The notes beneath the pieces were generated by a model. It made no database searches, was not told where the DNA came from, and was given only the letters and a program-made list of their open reading frames with translations. Of a DNA stretch of 64,000 nucleotides, positions 48,364 through 62,368 are shown piece after piece. The translations under genes were made by a program, and so were the position numbers. The first letter of the stretch is position 1. Each line of letters starts with the position of its first letter. This DNA is from Diprion similis (lineage: Eukaryota > Arthropoda > Insecta > Hymenoptera > Diprionidae): positions 14,618,501 to 14,682,500 of the forward strand of contig NC_060107.1 of NCBI RefSeq assembly GCF_021155765.1, written 5' to 3'.

Positions 48364-50166
48364 GTGAGTTGAGGAAGAATATTTTTTTTCACCTTTTGCA
48401 CGTCAATTTTTATCCGTACAAAAACTTATCTAATCCGAATGCAGGGAAAGTATTTTTCACTCTCTTTTTACCTGTGAGAAAATTAAAAAGCGACAATTGA
48501 AGATGTTATCTTCTAAACTTGATAACCAATTTTTCCACCAAAAATATCCATGGATGAAGACATTTTATCAATTCATTCTACAATAATTACTTATACTTTT
48601 TCCTGTTGTTGATAAATACAAGTTATCCTAGTTTACTGGGATCGTTTAAACCGGTCAATTTCCTCTGACTTGGGTCCATCGGTATTGAATGCCCGCCGCG
48701 AGCTTTTACTTGTACCTACATACTGTCTTCACTTTCACTTCTTTAGCATTTTCTTTATACGTACACATGCATGTCAGCATTAATCTTTCGTTTCCCCGAT
48801 AGTATCCGTTATATTTTGATTTTCGTGCGAGAGTTCCGGGTTTATCGCTTAACTCACGAGACAACGATTGCGTTCATAATCACATAAATTAACATCGCTA
48901 ACGCTGAACTTAGAAAATCTGATTTCAAGTTCGGAGTCAATAGCCTGAAAAACCTTTAGAGATCCCAGCACAGTCAAGTCATTGCATTATAAACATCTCT
49001 TTTTCTTAATATATCAATGATTGTTAATAGTTTTTATTTCTGGTGGATTCTACTCCATCTCGACCAAATTTTCTTAGCAGGATAAAATTTTCGTGTCCTA
49101 GTGTCTGCATGGTTCAAGATATTAACATAGAAAAATAAAAGTGTAACAAAATCATCCGACTTGAGCTAATAATTTATTTTGCTTTCAATTTGTTAGAATA
49201 AAATTTTTTTTCTGATCTGATTAGATGTCCAAATTATAACAAATTTTCCACGACAAAGTTCGTTAAATTTTCAAAGTTTGTACACGTTCTTTTTCATTGT
49301 ACGACGAGTAGTTTCTGAGATATAACAATTATAACAACAAATGATAGAAATTTCCGACTGAATTCATTTAGAAAGTGCTCAGCTTATAAAATCTGAAAAA
49401 ATCACTCAAAGTCTTCTTATGTATTGGAACAATACAGCCGCAAGTTCTTTTTCGAAAGAATCGAAGGTGGTGAAGTCAAAGGGTAAGTCGGATTGACGGG
49501 GATAGCTGAGGTATATAAATCACAAAAATATTCAGTAGGCGTAATTTCTTTTACAATTACCATTGTCAGAACAATTTGTGATCGAAATTTTTTTCAAATC
49601 TTACTAGCCAAAATTGAAATTGAATGTGCAGTTTCATCGTGCGACGAGCATTCAGCTGCCCATGTTAAATGAAATCCGACGTTGCCATGTCACAATATAG
49701 TAATGAAATATTTCTATTAAATAGCTTAATTGTTCATTTTGAGGTATAAATATACCGAATAAAATTACCTCTGAATCTAAGACTACGTAAACACACTGCA
49801 TGCATCGCTCATCTTTACCTTAGAAAAATTGAATCGACGATTCAACTCGCATAACGAGCACCATACCGCTTTTTGACAATCTTGTTGAACCTCATAAATT
49901 TACTTTTTTTATCCATTAAATAAATACTTACGATTTATAAGTATATCTAACGATAGTCAATATTTCAAAGGTAGAATTGGTAAAGTATGAAGACAAAACG
50001 ACCAATATAGTTATGTATATTACGATTTCTGTCTGAATGGCGGCGCCGCTCGCGCTCATAGCACGAGTAATGAGAGGTTAGAAATGTGTTCCTCAAATCG
50101 GCGCGACGCCTTCTTTCCTCGCTGATGTTAATCGAATGCCTAGACATCACACAGTGACGGAAACCA

Positions 50167-50187
50167 GCCCCCCCCCCCCCCCCCCCC
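50167..50187. repeat. Poly(C) tract of 21 bases
   Basis: A run of 21 C residues inside a GC-richer patch (about 49960-50560) in the long first intron of the protease gene. Related motifs ctcgttatagcgcgg (50227-50241) and ccgcgatataacga (50385-50398) lie inverted to each other, hinting at an old inserted repeat. Confidence 0.9.
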
Positions 50188-53049
50188 CAAGTCGCCCGCA
50201 TAACCTGCGCCGCAATATATCGCAACCTCGTTATAGCGCGGTCTTCGGGGCTGTAGGGGAGGAGAACTGCGATATAATTCCCCCACTTCGCACTGCGCAG
50301 GTCGCAAAGTAGTCAAGTGAGTGAAATAGCCTAATGCGCACGGGAGGCTGGTGGGGGGATGAGCTTCGAGGAGAGATTTACCAGCCGCGATATAACGATG
50401 TGGCACCGTATCACTTTCCAATTTCGCATTATACACACTACCGTCAAGATTTGCGTTGACCATGGTCAGTGTGATGCTTGCCTTAATGCAATTTGGGATC
50501 AAAATGTGTGAACCAAAATCGGGCAAAACTTTTTTTTGGGGGATCTTCAATGCTACTCAGTTCAATGTTGATTTTTAGATTTGAATAGTCAGTCTCACAA
50601 GTATTTTTCTTCTTAGGTAACATACTAATTGCCAAAACCGAGGTTTTAGCGTTTGAGAAGTAAAAAGTACTTATTTAAACTAGGCCCCATTGCTCAAATG
50701 TCGTTTTTTATTTACGGAACAAAAGTTATACTATATTTTGCAAAGGTATTTCATGCAGTCACTAGAAAGCGTTTTTCTATTTAAGTTTCACCTTGGTTTT
50801 TAACGAAGGAACTCTCAGCAACCATTGACAGCTGCTACATTCACTTTCACGGCCGGTTGTCTCGAAAAGAAAAAAGAAGACAAGCATAACAGGCTAAGAA
50901 CACGTAGTGCGTACCACGTTGACTGACGAGATTAGGCTCGATGTTTCAAGGCCAATATTCATTGCCAACCAGTAATCGTAATCACGGGTTTTTCATCCAC
51001 TTTTCTTTCGCAAAGATTGATTCCGAAGTTGGAAAAACATGATCAACAGTCAACAGAAGATTTTCTTATCCTTCTGTAATAACAGCCCAAATTTCTAAGA
51101 TAATTATTTCAACTAACAGTCAAATTCGATTTTCAAGTTCAAAAATTGGCTTTACATGTCCTTAGAGATTTATGACACTTGCATATTTTCAATTAGAACG
51201 ATTTTTATAAGATTTGAAAATCAGAATCGAGAAAGAAATGTTACGATCTAAGGTGGAATGACTTCGCTAAGTGATCTACATGGATCAATGATCTGTGCTG
51301 AGGCATAAATATAGGTAACATTGAATGGTGAAACACAAGGTTGTTGTCATCGCTGCAATCAACTTCTTAGAAAATAAAATTATAGCAATTAAATCGACGC
51401 CACGTTGAGTCGAAGAGATAAGATCACTTATAGTTAACCTCAAAATCTCAGACTCGAAATTCATGTTATGTAACATAAAATGTCAAAGTTGTGCCGCTAT
51501 TGTTGAGGTGAATTTCTTAGTTTCGCAACTTCACATTTTAACAGCATATAGATTCATAATAATATGTTATGCAAAATTTGTAGAGACGCAAGAAATCGAG
51601 CGCGTGACACACGAACGATGTAACAATCTATTCTGCGGTTAATCTGGTCAACTACTTTAACAAAAAAGAAAATGAAAAAAATTCCCGTCATTAGTTCAAG
51701 TTATGATTTAAAAAAAATTTACTGCCGCAACATTTTCAACCAAATATATTTGAAGTTCAGGGTTTAACAGCGGTAAGAAAATGGCGATTGTAATCGCGAG
51801 CTACACGATAAGCAAAGAACAATGACCTCGTTACGACATATTTACATATTAATGCGGCAATTGCTTATTCCATAATTTATGTTTGCTCATTTTTGTATAC
51901 AGATTTTTAAAAATAGCAGGGTCGAAGCGGCATGGCGGTATTACTGAAGTTTATTAATAGGAAGCGCACGTTTTAACAACACCATAGACATATTTGATTT
52001 GTTTTAGAAAGTGAGAGTTGCCTCAGATGGGTCGGTATACCTACACTACGTGCGCTCGTGTCTTCCGGCTTACAGAATTGCATTGCAGGCTGTCTCTGCG
52101 GCAACCTTGTTTCGGTATAACACGCGTGTAATTAGTTCTGCAATAGTTGCATTTCATGAATTAACCACGATTTGATTATAAACACAACCTCATACCTTTC
52201 ATTTATACGTAGATTAATAATTCTTGACCTCTGTATCGATGCAAGAGTGTAGGAAATTTCTTGGATATGAAGGTCTAAAACGTATGCAATGTAGTTTTTT
52301 TTTTTTTTAAACTACAAAAAAAAATACATGCATCGAGCAAAAAGTATCATGAAATCAGGGTTCAGCAGCGAAACTCAAGTTCACCGAATTCAATTCTACA
52401 ATTTTGATCTCCTTAAGGGGATGCTACAGTCAGTCCTTACCGACCGAGTAGAATGCCATTTATTTTCAACATTTTCAGGCTACCGCATCACTGGCGTGAA
52501 AATGACACGATAACGGAATTTTACATGCAATTATAAATAAGAATATCGGGAATCTTTTTTTATTTGGTGCGCGAATATTACCAGAAGATGTATTTTCGTA
52601 ATGAGTGGCTATTTAATTAAGGAAACACATTTTCTGGTATTATTATTATGCAAAAAAATTAATGAAGAACATTTAATCTTAGTACTTTCAAAACCGTTAC
52701 AACTTCTTATTTATTAACCAATTTTTATAAATCAGGCTTCATTTCAAATGACTTGAAGTTTCTAAAGCTTATCGTTGGATTGAATCTTTTCTTAATGAAT
52801 ATTAATGAAAAATATTTTTTTTTCTCGTGAGAAGTTTAGAATAATTTAGTAGCTGAGTTTGGTAAACGTAAACTTGCTTCAGTCCAGTTTACTGGATTTT
52901 CGACAATTTCGAGGTTGCGAAATAAGAATTTTTCCCAAAACTTTATCGTCATACACTAATATTGCAAATTTGAATCTCGTACATATCGGTCTCGTAATCG
53001 AATAAAAATGGCAAAAAACGAGAATAAAGTTTCGCATTTCAGTGGTGCA

Positions 53050-56000
53050 ATGCGTGGGACGACAACATGTTGGATCCAGATAATATTTGTCGCTTGTGTA
53101 ACTTCATTGCCTGGCCCGGCAACGATTAGCCCAGTAGAAGCAGTCAGCACAGATTCAAGCCCTGCGTTAACGTTTTCCGAAAACGTGGAAGTGACGGAGG
53201 GCCGAAGATTCGATGCAGAATACGTGGTGAGCGGGAAAACAAACGAAACTGATGTGTCGTCGACGGTGAGGAAGAGGCGATACGTTCGCTTTCCGTCGAA
53301 CAATCCATACAAGTTCGAAATTCCCGGAGCGACAAACGGCCCCTTCGTCAAATCGTACCTCGGACGACAATTGCCGTACCCAGTTTGGCCGGAGTACAAA
53401 TCTGTATGGCGAAATCCCGTCATGGGGCATCGGACACCCAGACTAATTTTCCGTGACGATTACTCCAGAGGCACTCCTGGTGGTACATCCAGTTCTCCAT
53501 TTTCCTCCAATCAGCTACAAGATTTGGATGACACTTTCAGAGGTGAATTAAACCAGTCCATTTAACAATAATTTTTTTTTTCTACTCTGGCATTCGAAAG
53601 ATATATGTTTTGAGTTTATATGAGGCACTATTCTTTAAATCGATCAGCTTTTAAAGTCGAGACATTGGTTCACCTGAGTTTTTTAAATTTCATTTTGTCT
53701 GTTTAAAAAAGATTTTGTTAAAAAAAAAATTCATATTAATTCTTTTATGAATCCATGACTCAAGCTGAAAAAATAACTTCGTTTTTTTTTTAATATTTCA
53801 TGTCGTTTTCGAGGTGTATTAATGTTAAACAAAAAATATGAAAAAGATTCATACAAAAATCCAAGAAAATCACAAATGATACTTCCGATAAGTATAGTGA
53901 AATAAAAAATGTGCCTCACGTTGTAGACTAATTCAAGTCACGAAGCTAAAAAACTAATATCGGTCCTTTCAGTTTCAGATCAAAGAAAGCAGATATCATT
54001 CAATGAGTACCCAAGACTAGATATAGGTACGTCACGACGTTGGTCGTTTTACTTTTTTCAATCGAGTTTACAAAAATTTACTTTAATTTAATATTAGATA
54101 AATATATACACAGACGAAACGAGAAAAAAGAGAGAACAGGACAAATTTCTTAATACTTTAATCGAGTTTTAAGCAAGAGGTGAAAATTTGCCAAGAAAAG
54201 AAAGCGTAAAATATACATTATACATATACACATTACGTACGTGAAGTTTAACGTTTTGAAAGCATGTGCGACACGAGCCGTCAACGTTTTGCGAAAAAAG
54301 TTCCTATTGTTTGATATCAGATTTCGTATAAGGTCGTTGAGAAACCATTTGCATAGAGCTCGAAAAAATCAGATGAAGTAGTGGAGCAAAATATTTTGGA
54401 CGAATTTTTTTTTTTTTTTTTTTTTTTTCGCATATTGTTAAAAGTATAGAGGCCCAAAATTGACGCATGAGAGGAATTATGCTGCCTTAAAATGCGACGG
54501 GAAAACACGTTATCTCAAGTATAGATTTATTTTCTTCATGATGCAAACCTACGACAATTTGAATTTTTCCAAGTAACTTTGAATGAAAGGGAATTTTTCA
54601 TGCATCAAAGTACTTTCTGCAACTTATACTCCGTATATTCGAATATATGTATAATATTATCCAACTGAGACACGTGAGAAATATAATTGCAGTTTTAAAC
54701 TGGATAAAAAAAACATCTATATTAAGTTGTTGCAACCCACGAGCTCGCTCTCACAGTTGCTCTAAAGAATTATAATTATCGTAGATTCGCATTGTCAAAG
54801 ATTAAACTGGATATTATGCAATTATTTTTTATTAACATCTAGCGTGCCGTAGTATTTTTGTTCACCGCAATTTGAGATAATATGTTATTTCTCTAATGAG
54901 TCGATTAATAATGTTTTTCAATGACGTTCTATTTAGGCCGTGAATAATATTTTATTGCGTGGGTGTCAAGGCGCCAGAATTAAGTTCGTAATTAATTCTT
55001 TTTTTTTTTTTCTTATAAAACAATCATAGTTGTGTGGGAAAATGTCATTATAGTGTTTTAGGGTGAGCATTATTACTACTATTACACCTACTGCATCATC
55101 ATTAATTTCTCTTCGTGTGATCATTTTACACTTTCATAAAATATTGGGACAACCTATAGACACACATAATTCAAATAAGTTCCGACTTTCTCTTTCACCT
55201 GGACTTAGGTCGTATGATTTGTGTTGTGGTGTATCTATTAACTATGAAATCCTTACTAAAAAGTGAATTATTATTTGAAACGGGGAGAAAAAAACGTACA
55301 TGCACTTCATCATCGCAATCATCATCGTCTGTGAATTATGTATCAAACTCTACCGTATCGTCACGCTGTGAGAGCAATTTGAAATTATAAAAGACGCGGA
55401 GAGACTTAATCCTCCAAGATTCAATCTCACAACAACTTCGGCGGTGATGGTATGTAGTTGCAATTTTTGTGAGAGTCGTTCGGAAGCCTCTCACTTTCTC
55501 TCCCGCGCACCGACGGTCCGTGTTTTATTGTCATGGTCGTGACCTTGATATTATACAATTCGATGTATATTTATTCGCTTCTCAGTCTGAGGTGTTCTTA
55601 AAAGTCATTAGGCGTTCTTGAAAGTAATCATTATAGGTTATAACAAGCTCGGGTTCAAATCAGTTATGGGCAATGTGGACGTAAACCATACGTAAACGTA
55701 TACGCACAAAATATGGAATTAGGTCAAAATTTACGGGAGAGGCGAGCAAAATGAGCCCATTAAAGGAGGAAAAACGTCGGACCAATTTCAACAACGCGAT
55801 TTTTTTGTCTTTGGTCTAAATATGCGTTTCAGGCGTTACCGAAATTTTTTTAAATCCCATTTGATTGTACAGGGGGCCTATTTTTTTGTCCGTCTCTCCC
55901 CTAAGTAGTGGGCGTAAGAATCGGTATTGGATTTCAAATGTTTCATTGGCCGTATTAAAGCAATTTGGGAACACGCGTGGCATCGACGTTGAAAACTTTC

Positions 56001-59000
56001 CAACGATAAACAACGATTATTTGAACTGCACTGTTTCTCACATGAAGCTTTGTTTCGATTGAATTTTGGTTAAGGCGATGCGCAATTAATGTCATGATTA
56101 GTTTCCATACTTTCTCTTTCTTTCTGCACTTTCACTACACGGTAAAGCGTTCTATACATATACCAAAAAATGCAATCAAATTATACAGAAAATTCATAAC
56201 ATAGAGTTCTTATTCAATGTTATTGGATTAATCAAATATTTAGAGATTCTTTATGGGGTCGCGGTTAGAACAATATTTCGCGTAATAGATAATCATTCGA
56301 TCGTTTATGAGCTAACCTGACAAATATCAGGGCACAGAAAACATTGTGCGAGCTTGAAACTATTTTTTGTGCCATAAGTCAACTTAAAATAGAATAATCG
56401 TCGAGATACCGGTTTAAGAATTAAATACGACAATCACGACAGTTGGTGCAGTATGATTATTTCCACCAGATTGCGCATTTCTAATCTGATACTTTTATCT
56501 AATGAATAAAATATTTTAAACATGTGAAAATCATCTATCATCTCGAACACAAGAAAAAGTCAAGATTTGAAGTATAATTTTCATGTTGAGGCTTAAATAA
56601 ATACTCACATTTTACGCTCTCTTGATCATCTCACACTGCGTACGAAGCCGTTCTAGTTTTTGTTCTACGCATGTATTTTTTTCAAAATTTCTCCTGGAAA
56701 CATAATTGATCACGTGAATTACAATGCCGTGAAATGAAAACAATTATATTCAGGAGAATTTATGTTTGACTGGATTTACGCTTAAAATTCATGCTACACG
56801 TTCTAATTTCCTAAGTCGTCCTCGTTAAACTCACACCAAAAACTTCTCGCATTTTATCTCATTGTCAGTCTAAATTCTAAACAGATGCAAGATTTATGAA
56901 CCCGGAATTACACTTAACCTGAATTCTATCGGTGCATGGCAAGTCGTAAGGAATTATTGAAGATGACTGCAGCCGTCACGTCTAACGAGTTCTACCTTCA
57001 TTTGTTTTGATCTATTTCTTTGATTCCACACATTACATAGAAAATTTGTTGGTCCTCAACACTTTCTTTTACGCAAAGTTACTTCGGATGATAATCAGTA
57101 TACATACATACCATACGTGGGGATGCAAGTAAACATTTGGCGTCAGCGCTATGGCATTACGATTTGTATTACTTGTTACTGGACAGTCGTTTTTCTTTTA
57201 TCATATCATACGAGATTTCGCGTAGATTCATGCTCCACAGGTTAAGGAAAAAGGGAAATAAGTCGATTTTACACGTACTACCTATATGTTTACGAATTGT
57301 TTGAACAACTCTAATGAGGGTGATTTCAGTCGGTCAAAAACGGACACAGTATTACCATCAGGGCATTTAACTACCCTTGTACTCTTACCAACCGAATCAC
57401 GTATAGCTACATTTTCTGGCGTAAATATTGTTTAAAAATGCAACGTGCAAAATGCACTTTACTCCAAATTACTTCTAGAATCCAAGACGGTCCCTGAAAG
57501 AAAACAAAATTGATTCGGTTGGTAAGGGTAGGACTGTAATAAAATGCCGTTAATTGGATTGTTAAATGGTATTGGCAAATATGTAACGGAAAACAAAATG
57601 GTACGTTTCTGTTAAATGTGTTTCTGATCAACAGAATGCGGAATATCCGTTTCGAAGCAAACGGCACAGCGAAGAATCGTGGGCGGAGACGAAGCTGGTT
57701 TCGGTAGCTTCCCATGGCAGGTAAGAGATTGGTAAATATCTGTATACATGAAATAAACGGATGGACAAAGGTATTTACTAGGTGGATCAGGGTCCCATCA
57801 TATGTATTAAATGAATCACAGATTAAATGACTTGCGCATGAACTTTCACGACCCAAGTCTGTTCCTCGTTATATAACACAAGAAAGGGGAGGAAACATAA
57901 ACAGATGAGCTGTGTTTCCAACACGTGAGAAGAGAAAATAAATAAAAAATCTAAACGGATCTTCCCGAGGTGTTTTACCACCGATACGTAAGAGTAAAAT
58001 TACAACATCCATTACGTGATTGTAATTCTTCGATATGTTCGTCAAAGAAATATTATCATAGTATACCAGTGAGTTGAATCTTTTATCGATTTTACTTTCA
58101 CTCGACTCTGTACATTAGCAGCTAGCTCTTCTCACCCGATTGTGAGTCAGAATTGTGAAAGTGTCTACCCATACCATTTATCGCCGCTGCCCGCCAGTTT
58201 CTTTCTTACGGGCTGCAGCCTTATGTCGGTTCCGGAATTCTTTAGATAATCTCCGTCGGTCCAGCATGTTGTGCTTATACTCGAATGAAAACGTCACATT
58301 GGAGAATTTCGGCATAACAAGGTCCGGCTTGAAGGCTGAAAGTCCGGCTCATCTAGGTCACGGTTGAAACACCCGATCGGTTACACGTTAAAATGAACGA
58401 ATCGTAAAAACAATATTGCTACGATCGAACACCAGGCATGATTTTTAATATTCAGACCATTTTTGTTTCAGGCCTACATTCGAATCGGTTCCAGCAGATG
58501 CGGCGGTACGCTGGTTAACCGATTTCATGTCGTGACGGCCGGTCACTGTGTCGCCAAGTAAGGATATTCAATTTAGAAATACTTTATTATACTTTCACCG
58601 TGAGATGAAGGAAAAAAAAATAAGGAAAAAACAACATTTTCATGATCCGATGAAAAGAAATGTATGCTGGGAACAACAGTCATGGCAAAAAGTATAAAAT
58701 GATGAGTGTTGAAAAAAGTAATTCGCATTGTAAAAAACATTCAAGTTAAATCGTGTACACGGTTATACCTGGTTTTATGATTTATTATTCAGAGACTATA
58801 ACGATTCAACTCTCTACTAATAAACTGCAATGGTAATTAACCACCACACTCTCGATTTGAACACAATTCGTCGAATCGATTATAAATATTTGTAAAGAGT
58901 TGAGAGTTTCTAAACTCTAATTCCGAGTAATATCTTAGTGAAAATTAAGTAAATTGACAATAAAAATTCAATTCAGGTGAATAATGAAAATAAAATTCAA

Positions 59001-60419
59001 TTATTTACTTCATTGCTGAGTGACGTAAGCTGCAATTTGATATTTCCTATTATCTATTACTAAGCAAATTTTCGAATTATTCAAACTCTAGAGCGTCTGC
59101 CCGACAAGTTCAAGTTACCCTTGGAGATTACGTTGTGAATTCAGCGGCTGAACCGCTGCCGGCGTACACGTTTGGTGTGAGAGACATCCGCGTTCATCCA
59201 TACTTCAAATTCACACCACAGGCGGACAGGTAAGACGAATAATAGAAATGCAAGGCGAGACTTCCTGTAATTGACACGATCTGTTGGTGAAGTGACAAAC
59301 GATGTCCACAACATTTAAGATCATCAACAGAAAAGAAAGTTTGGATATCATTTGCTTATGAGTTACTCTCGGAAATTCTTTCGATTGTTACATCTAAATT
59401 GATTTCATCAGAGCTTTTCAAATTTTCAGTAAAAAGTTCCTTCCAGAAACTCTAGATTTTTTTTTCTTTCTTTAAACCCCTCAGATATCGTCAAAATAAT
59501 AATAAAATGTTAACAGAAAATCTCAAAAAAAAAAAAAGGACGAGAAATTTGTGAGAATTTTTTCACCATAATGGCGTCTTCTGAATTTAAGATCTCAATT
59601 ATTTGATAAGTAAATCAGGTGTGATTGGATAGAAAAGGAAATCGGATAGTTAAGGATAATCCGAATCCGTACACTGCAGGTTCGACGTGGCTGTACTCCG
59701 GCTGGATAGGCCGGTTCATTACATGCCACATATCGCACCGATTTGTCTGCCCGACAAAAACGAAGACTTCTTGGGACAGTACGGCTGGGCCGCCGGCTGG
59801 GGCGCACTTCAAGCTGGTATTTATGATTTGGTATTAACTTTTAATTTGTCTACGCATTCTCACAATCAAAATTGTGAGAAACAGACGTGAACTTTGTACT
59901 AATAATATGAGTTATTTTATTTATTAGTTATATACTAATTCATCCGGAACAAAGACATTCGGTTATGCACACGAAGTACAATCCATTCCAATTTAACCAG
60001 ATAAAAAATTTTTACAATAAGGTTCTAGATTACGCCCAAAAACATTGCAAGCAGTCGATGTACCTGTGATCGACAACAGAGTGTGCGAGCGATGGCATCG
60101 TTCGAACGGTATAAACGTTGTAATTTACGATGAAATGATGTGCGCCGGTTACAGCAGCGGTGGAAAAGACTCTTGCCAGGTAAGAACCGGGAGTTCAGAT
60201 GATTGACATACTATACAAGTCCAGAAAAAGATAGTGAAATTCGTGTTTTTGAATTAACAGGGTGACAGCGGAGGCCCGCTGATGCTGGAGAAGACCGGAA
60301 GATGGTACCTGATCGGTATAGTTTCAGCCGGATATTCCTGCGCCCAACCTGGCCAACCCGGAATTTATCACCGAGTGGCCAAAACTGTCGACTGGATAAC
60401 GTACATCATGAATTCGTAG
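53050..60419 (+). CDS. Secreted trypsin-like serine protease (S1) with non-clip pro-region
   Basis: Eight coding exons: 53050-53542, 53973-54026, 57635-57720, 58472-58557, 59092-59229, 59680-59816, 60022-60179 and 60261-60419, in total 1311 nt (436 aa). A TTTCAG acceptor at 53037-53042 makes the ATG at 53050 the start. It begins a signal peptide ([20 protein letters not shown]). The pro-region of about 165 residues has no clip-type cysteines but has a furin-like VRKRR followed by Pro/Tyr-rich sequence. Cleavage at QRR|IVGG would activate the enzyme. The triad is complete: His in VVTAGHC, Asp in FDVAVL, Ser in GDSGGP. The Asp in KDSCQGDSGG gives trypsin specificity. The usual SWG segment reads SAG (SAGYSC). 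The catalytic domain strongly resembles, from memory, a conserved insect group including fly CG8170/CG8172. Introns 48364-53042 and 54027-57634 hold no other gene I can support. Confidence 0.95.
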
Positions 60420-62368
60420 CATTAGGAAGAGTTTGACAATGATATGATACATAAGTAGATAAATTTTAACAATTTCCATTATAAATCACACGACAGCATT
60501 TCACAACTCGTTAATACCATACGTTTAACTAATAATTGCAAAGCTTCTGTGTATTCGCTGAATTTCTTTGCCTGTGGTCGAATTTGATGATCAAGCGTAT
60601 AAAAAATGTTTTTTTTTTTTTTATTTTGCAAAAACATAAACTCGTGCCGAAAACTGTTTTTATTCCTAATAATAACTATGTATGTATAAAGTAACAAATA
60701 GTAGTTTTATAATAATCATAACTAAAAATTATAATATTTCATACGTGTATATATAATTATTGTTACGATAATGGGTTATACGAATCGTCGGAAGAGTACG
60801 TCGAGGATCTTGTTGTCTTACCAACAACCTTTAAGCTGATGCAGTAAATTTCTACGTCATTTTAATATTCTTAGGACTGATAAGAATAATAAATAATTCC
60901 GGAATATCTATGTAATAAATGTCCATATATATATATATATATCTATATATGTACAATATTATGATATAATTGAATTTAGTTTATTATCTGATGTGTGCGA
61001 TTATTCACCTGTATGTATGAATAAATTGATTAATTTGTAGATCATTTTTATCCCCGATGGAACAAAACAATACAAAAAATAGTCTTTAATATAAATTCAA
61101 TACCTACCCAAATGCCAAAAGCGTTACTTATCCAATTGGGCCGTATCTCTTCTCTTCGAATGAATGAATTTTAATATGATGGGAAATTAATTAAAAAAAA
61201 TGTATTTATTGTACAAGTGACATAATAGTGAAGTACGGATTATACCTTACATGTGGAAGAAGTGTAATTAATTTTCTTCGAAAATATTAAACTGTCCAAA
61301 TTAATTAATCACTTAGGTAGCCATATTTTGCGTATTGCAAATACAGGTATGCAAATTGATGCTTACCAGTAACAAATTGTAGCCTATTAATATTTTCAAC
61401 AATTAGACATTCATGCAATGTATAAATCAATCGTCCGTTTTACCGTGACGATTCAGAATCACACTAACACGGTTAAATCTGCATATTTAAGTAAATCGAC
61501 AACTCGATCAGTTAATTATTATGTATTTATTGATTTGTTGTTTGTTTGCTCATGTGTATTCACAATTTTTTTTTCTGTTGTGATCATCATTATATATAAC
61601 CTCAAATTCACTGTATTTCTTTATATTTTATTCTTCTTAGTTGTCTCATAGTTATATGTTTAGAATATTTGTCATTTCACTTTAATTGGAATCAAATTTT
61701 TCTCCGAGTAAAAAAAAATTAATGAAAAAAAAAAAAAATCAAATAAATATGTTGATCCAACGGTCAGAATTTTGTCACCACATTGAATATCTTGCATTGG
61801 ATGACCAAGTGTAAGTCTTTACATCTGGTAAATTCAAGAATATTCCGCTTCCATACAAAATAATACATGTTTCGTGCCGATGGCAGAGATCTTGAAAATT
61901 GAATATTTGAAGCTGCTGCTATTGTGCAATCGAAATATATCCGGCTTAATCAGCGAATAAAATGATCAGAATTCGATGTGTACAGCATGATTGATGATTT
62001 ATATAAGAGTTACAAATAACAAGATGATAGATAAAAAGTACAAACTTTAACCAATAACACTCTTCACATTTTCATCATTTCATCATTAAAATAAGACGAA
62101 TTTTTTAAATGTTTCAAAGAGCAATATTAGTCACGAATATGATGAATTTGCCGAAGAAAGAAAAATCTCTACAGTATCAGCAGTTTCAAGATGTCTATCA
62201 ATACTCATCGACGAGTAATATAGCTAACTCACAGGAATTACAAGTATATATAACATATGTATATATATATATATGTGTATATATATATATATATATATAC
62301 ATATGTATATCACAATTACACAATGAAAGCATATCGCATTCACACACTTACACACTTTTAACACAGAC
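60420..62368. other. Convergent 3' region between the protease and ARGLU1
   Basis: The protease (plus) and ARGLU1 (minus) converge. An AATAAA at 60888-60893 is a likely poly(A) signal for the protease. TA microsatellites lie at about 60928-60945 and 62244-62310. I see no other gene. Confidence 0.6.
62244..62310. repeat. (TA)n microsatellite with GTGTA interruptions
   Basis: Alternating TA with a few G substitutions, next to the ARGLU1 3' end. Confidence 0.9.

Noticed and set aside
53008..53049. ATG at 53008 as the protease start
   Set aside because: A TTTCAG acceptor lies at 53037-53042, and the ATG at 53050 begins a proper signal peptide, while the longer start puts 14 charged residues in front of it.
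52956..53430. Minus-strand open frames of 155 and 87 codons
   Set aside because: They are antisense to the protease signal and pro-region exon.
57407..57856. 149-codon minus-strand open frame
   Set aside because: It overlaps the activation-site exon of the protease on the plus strand and has no motif.
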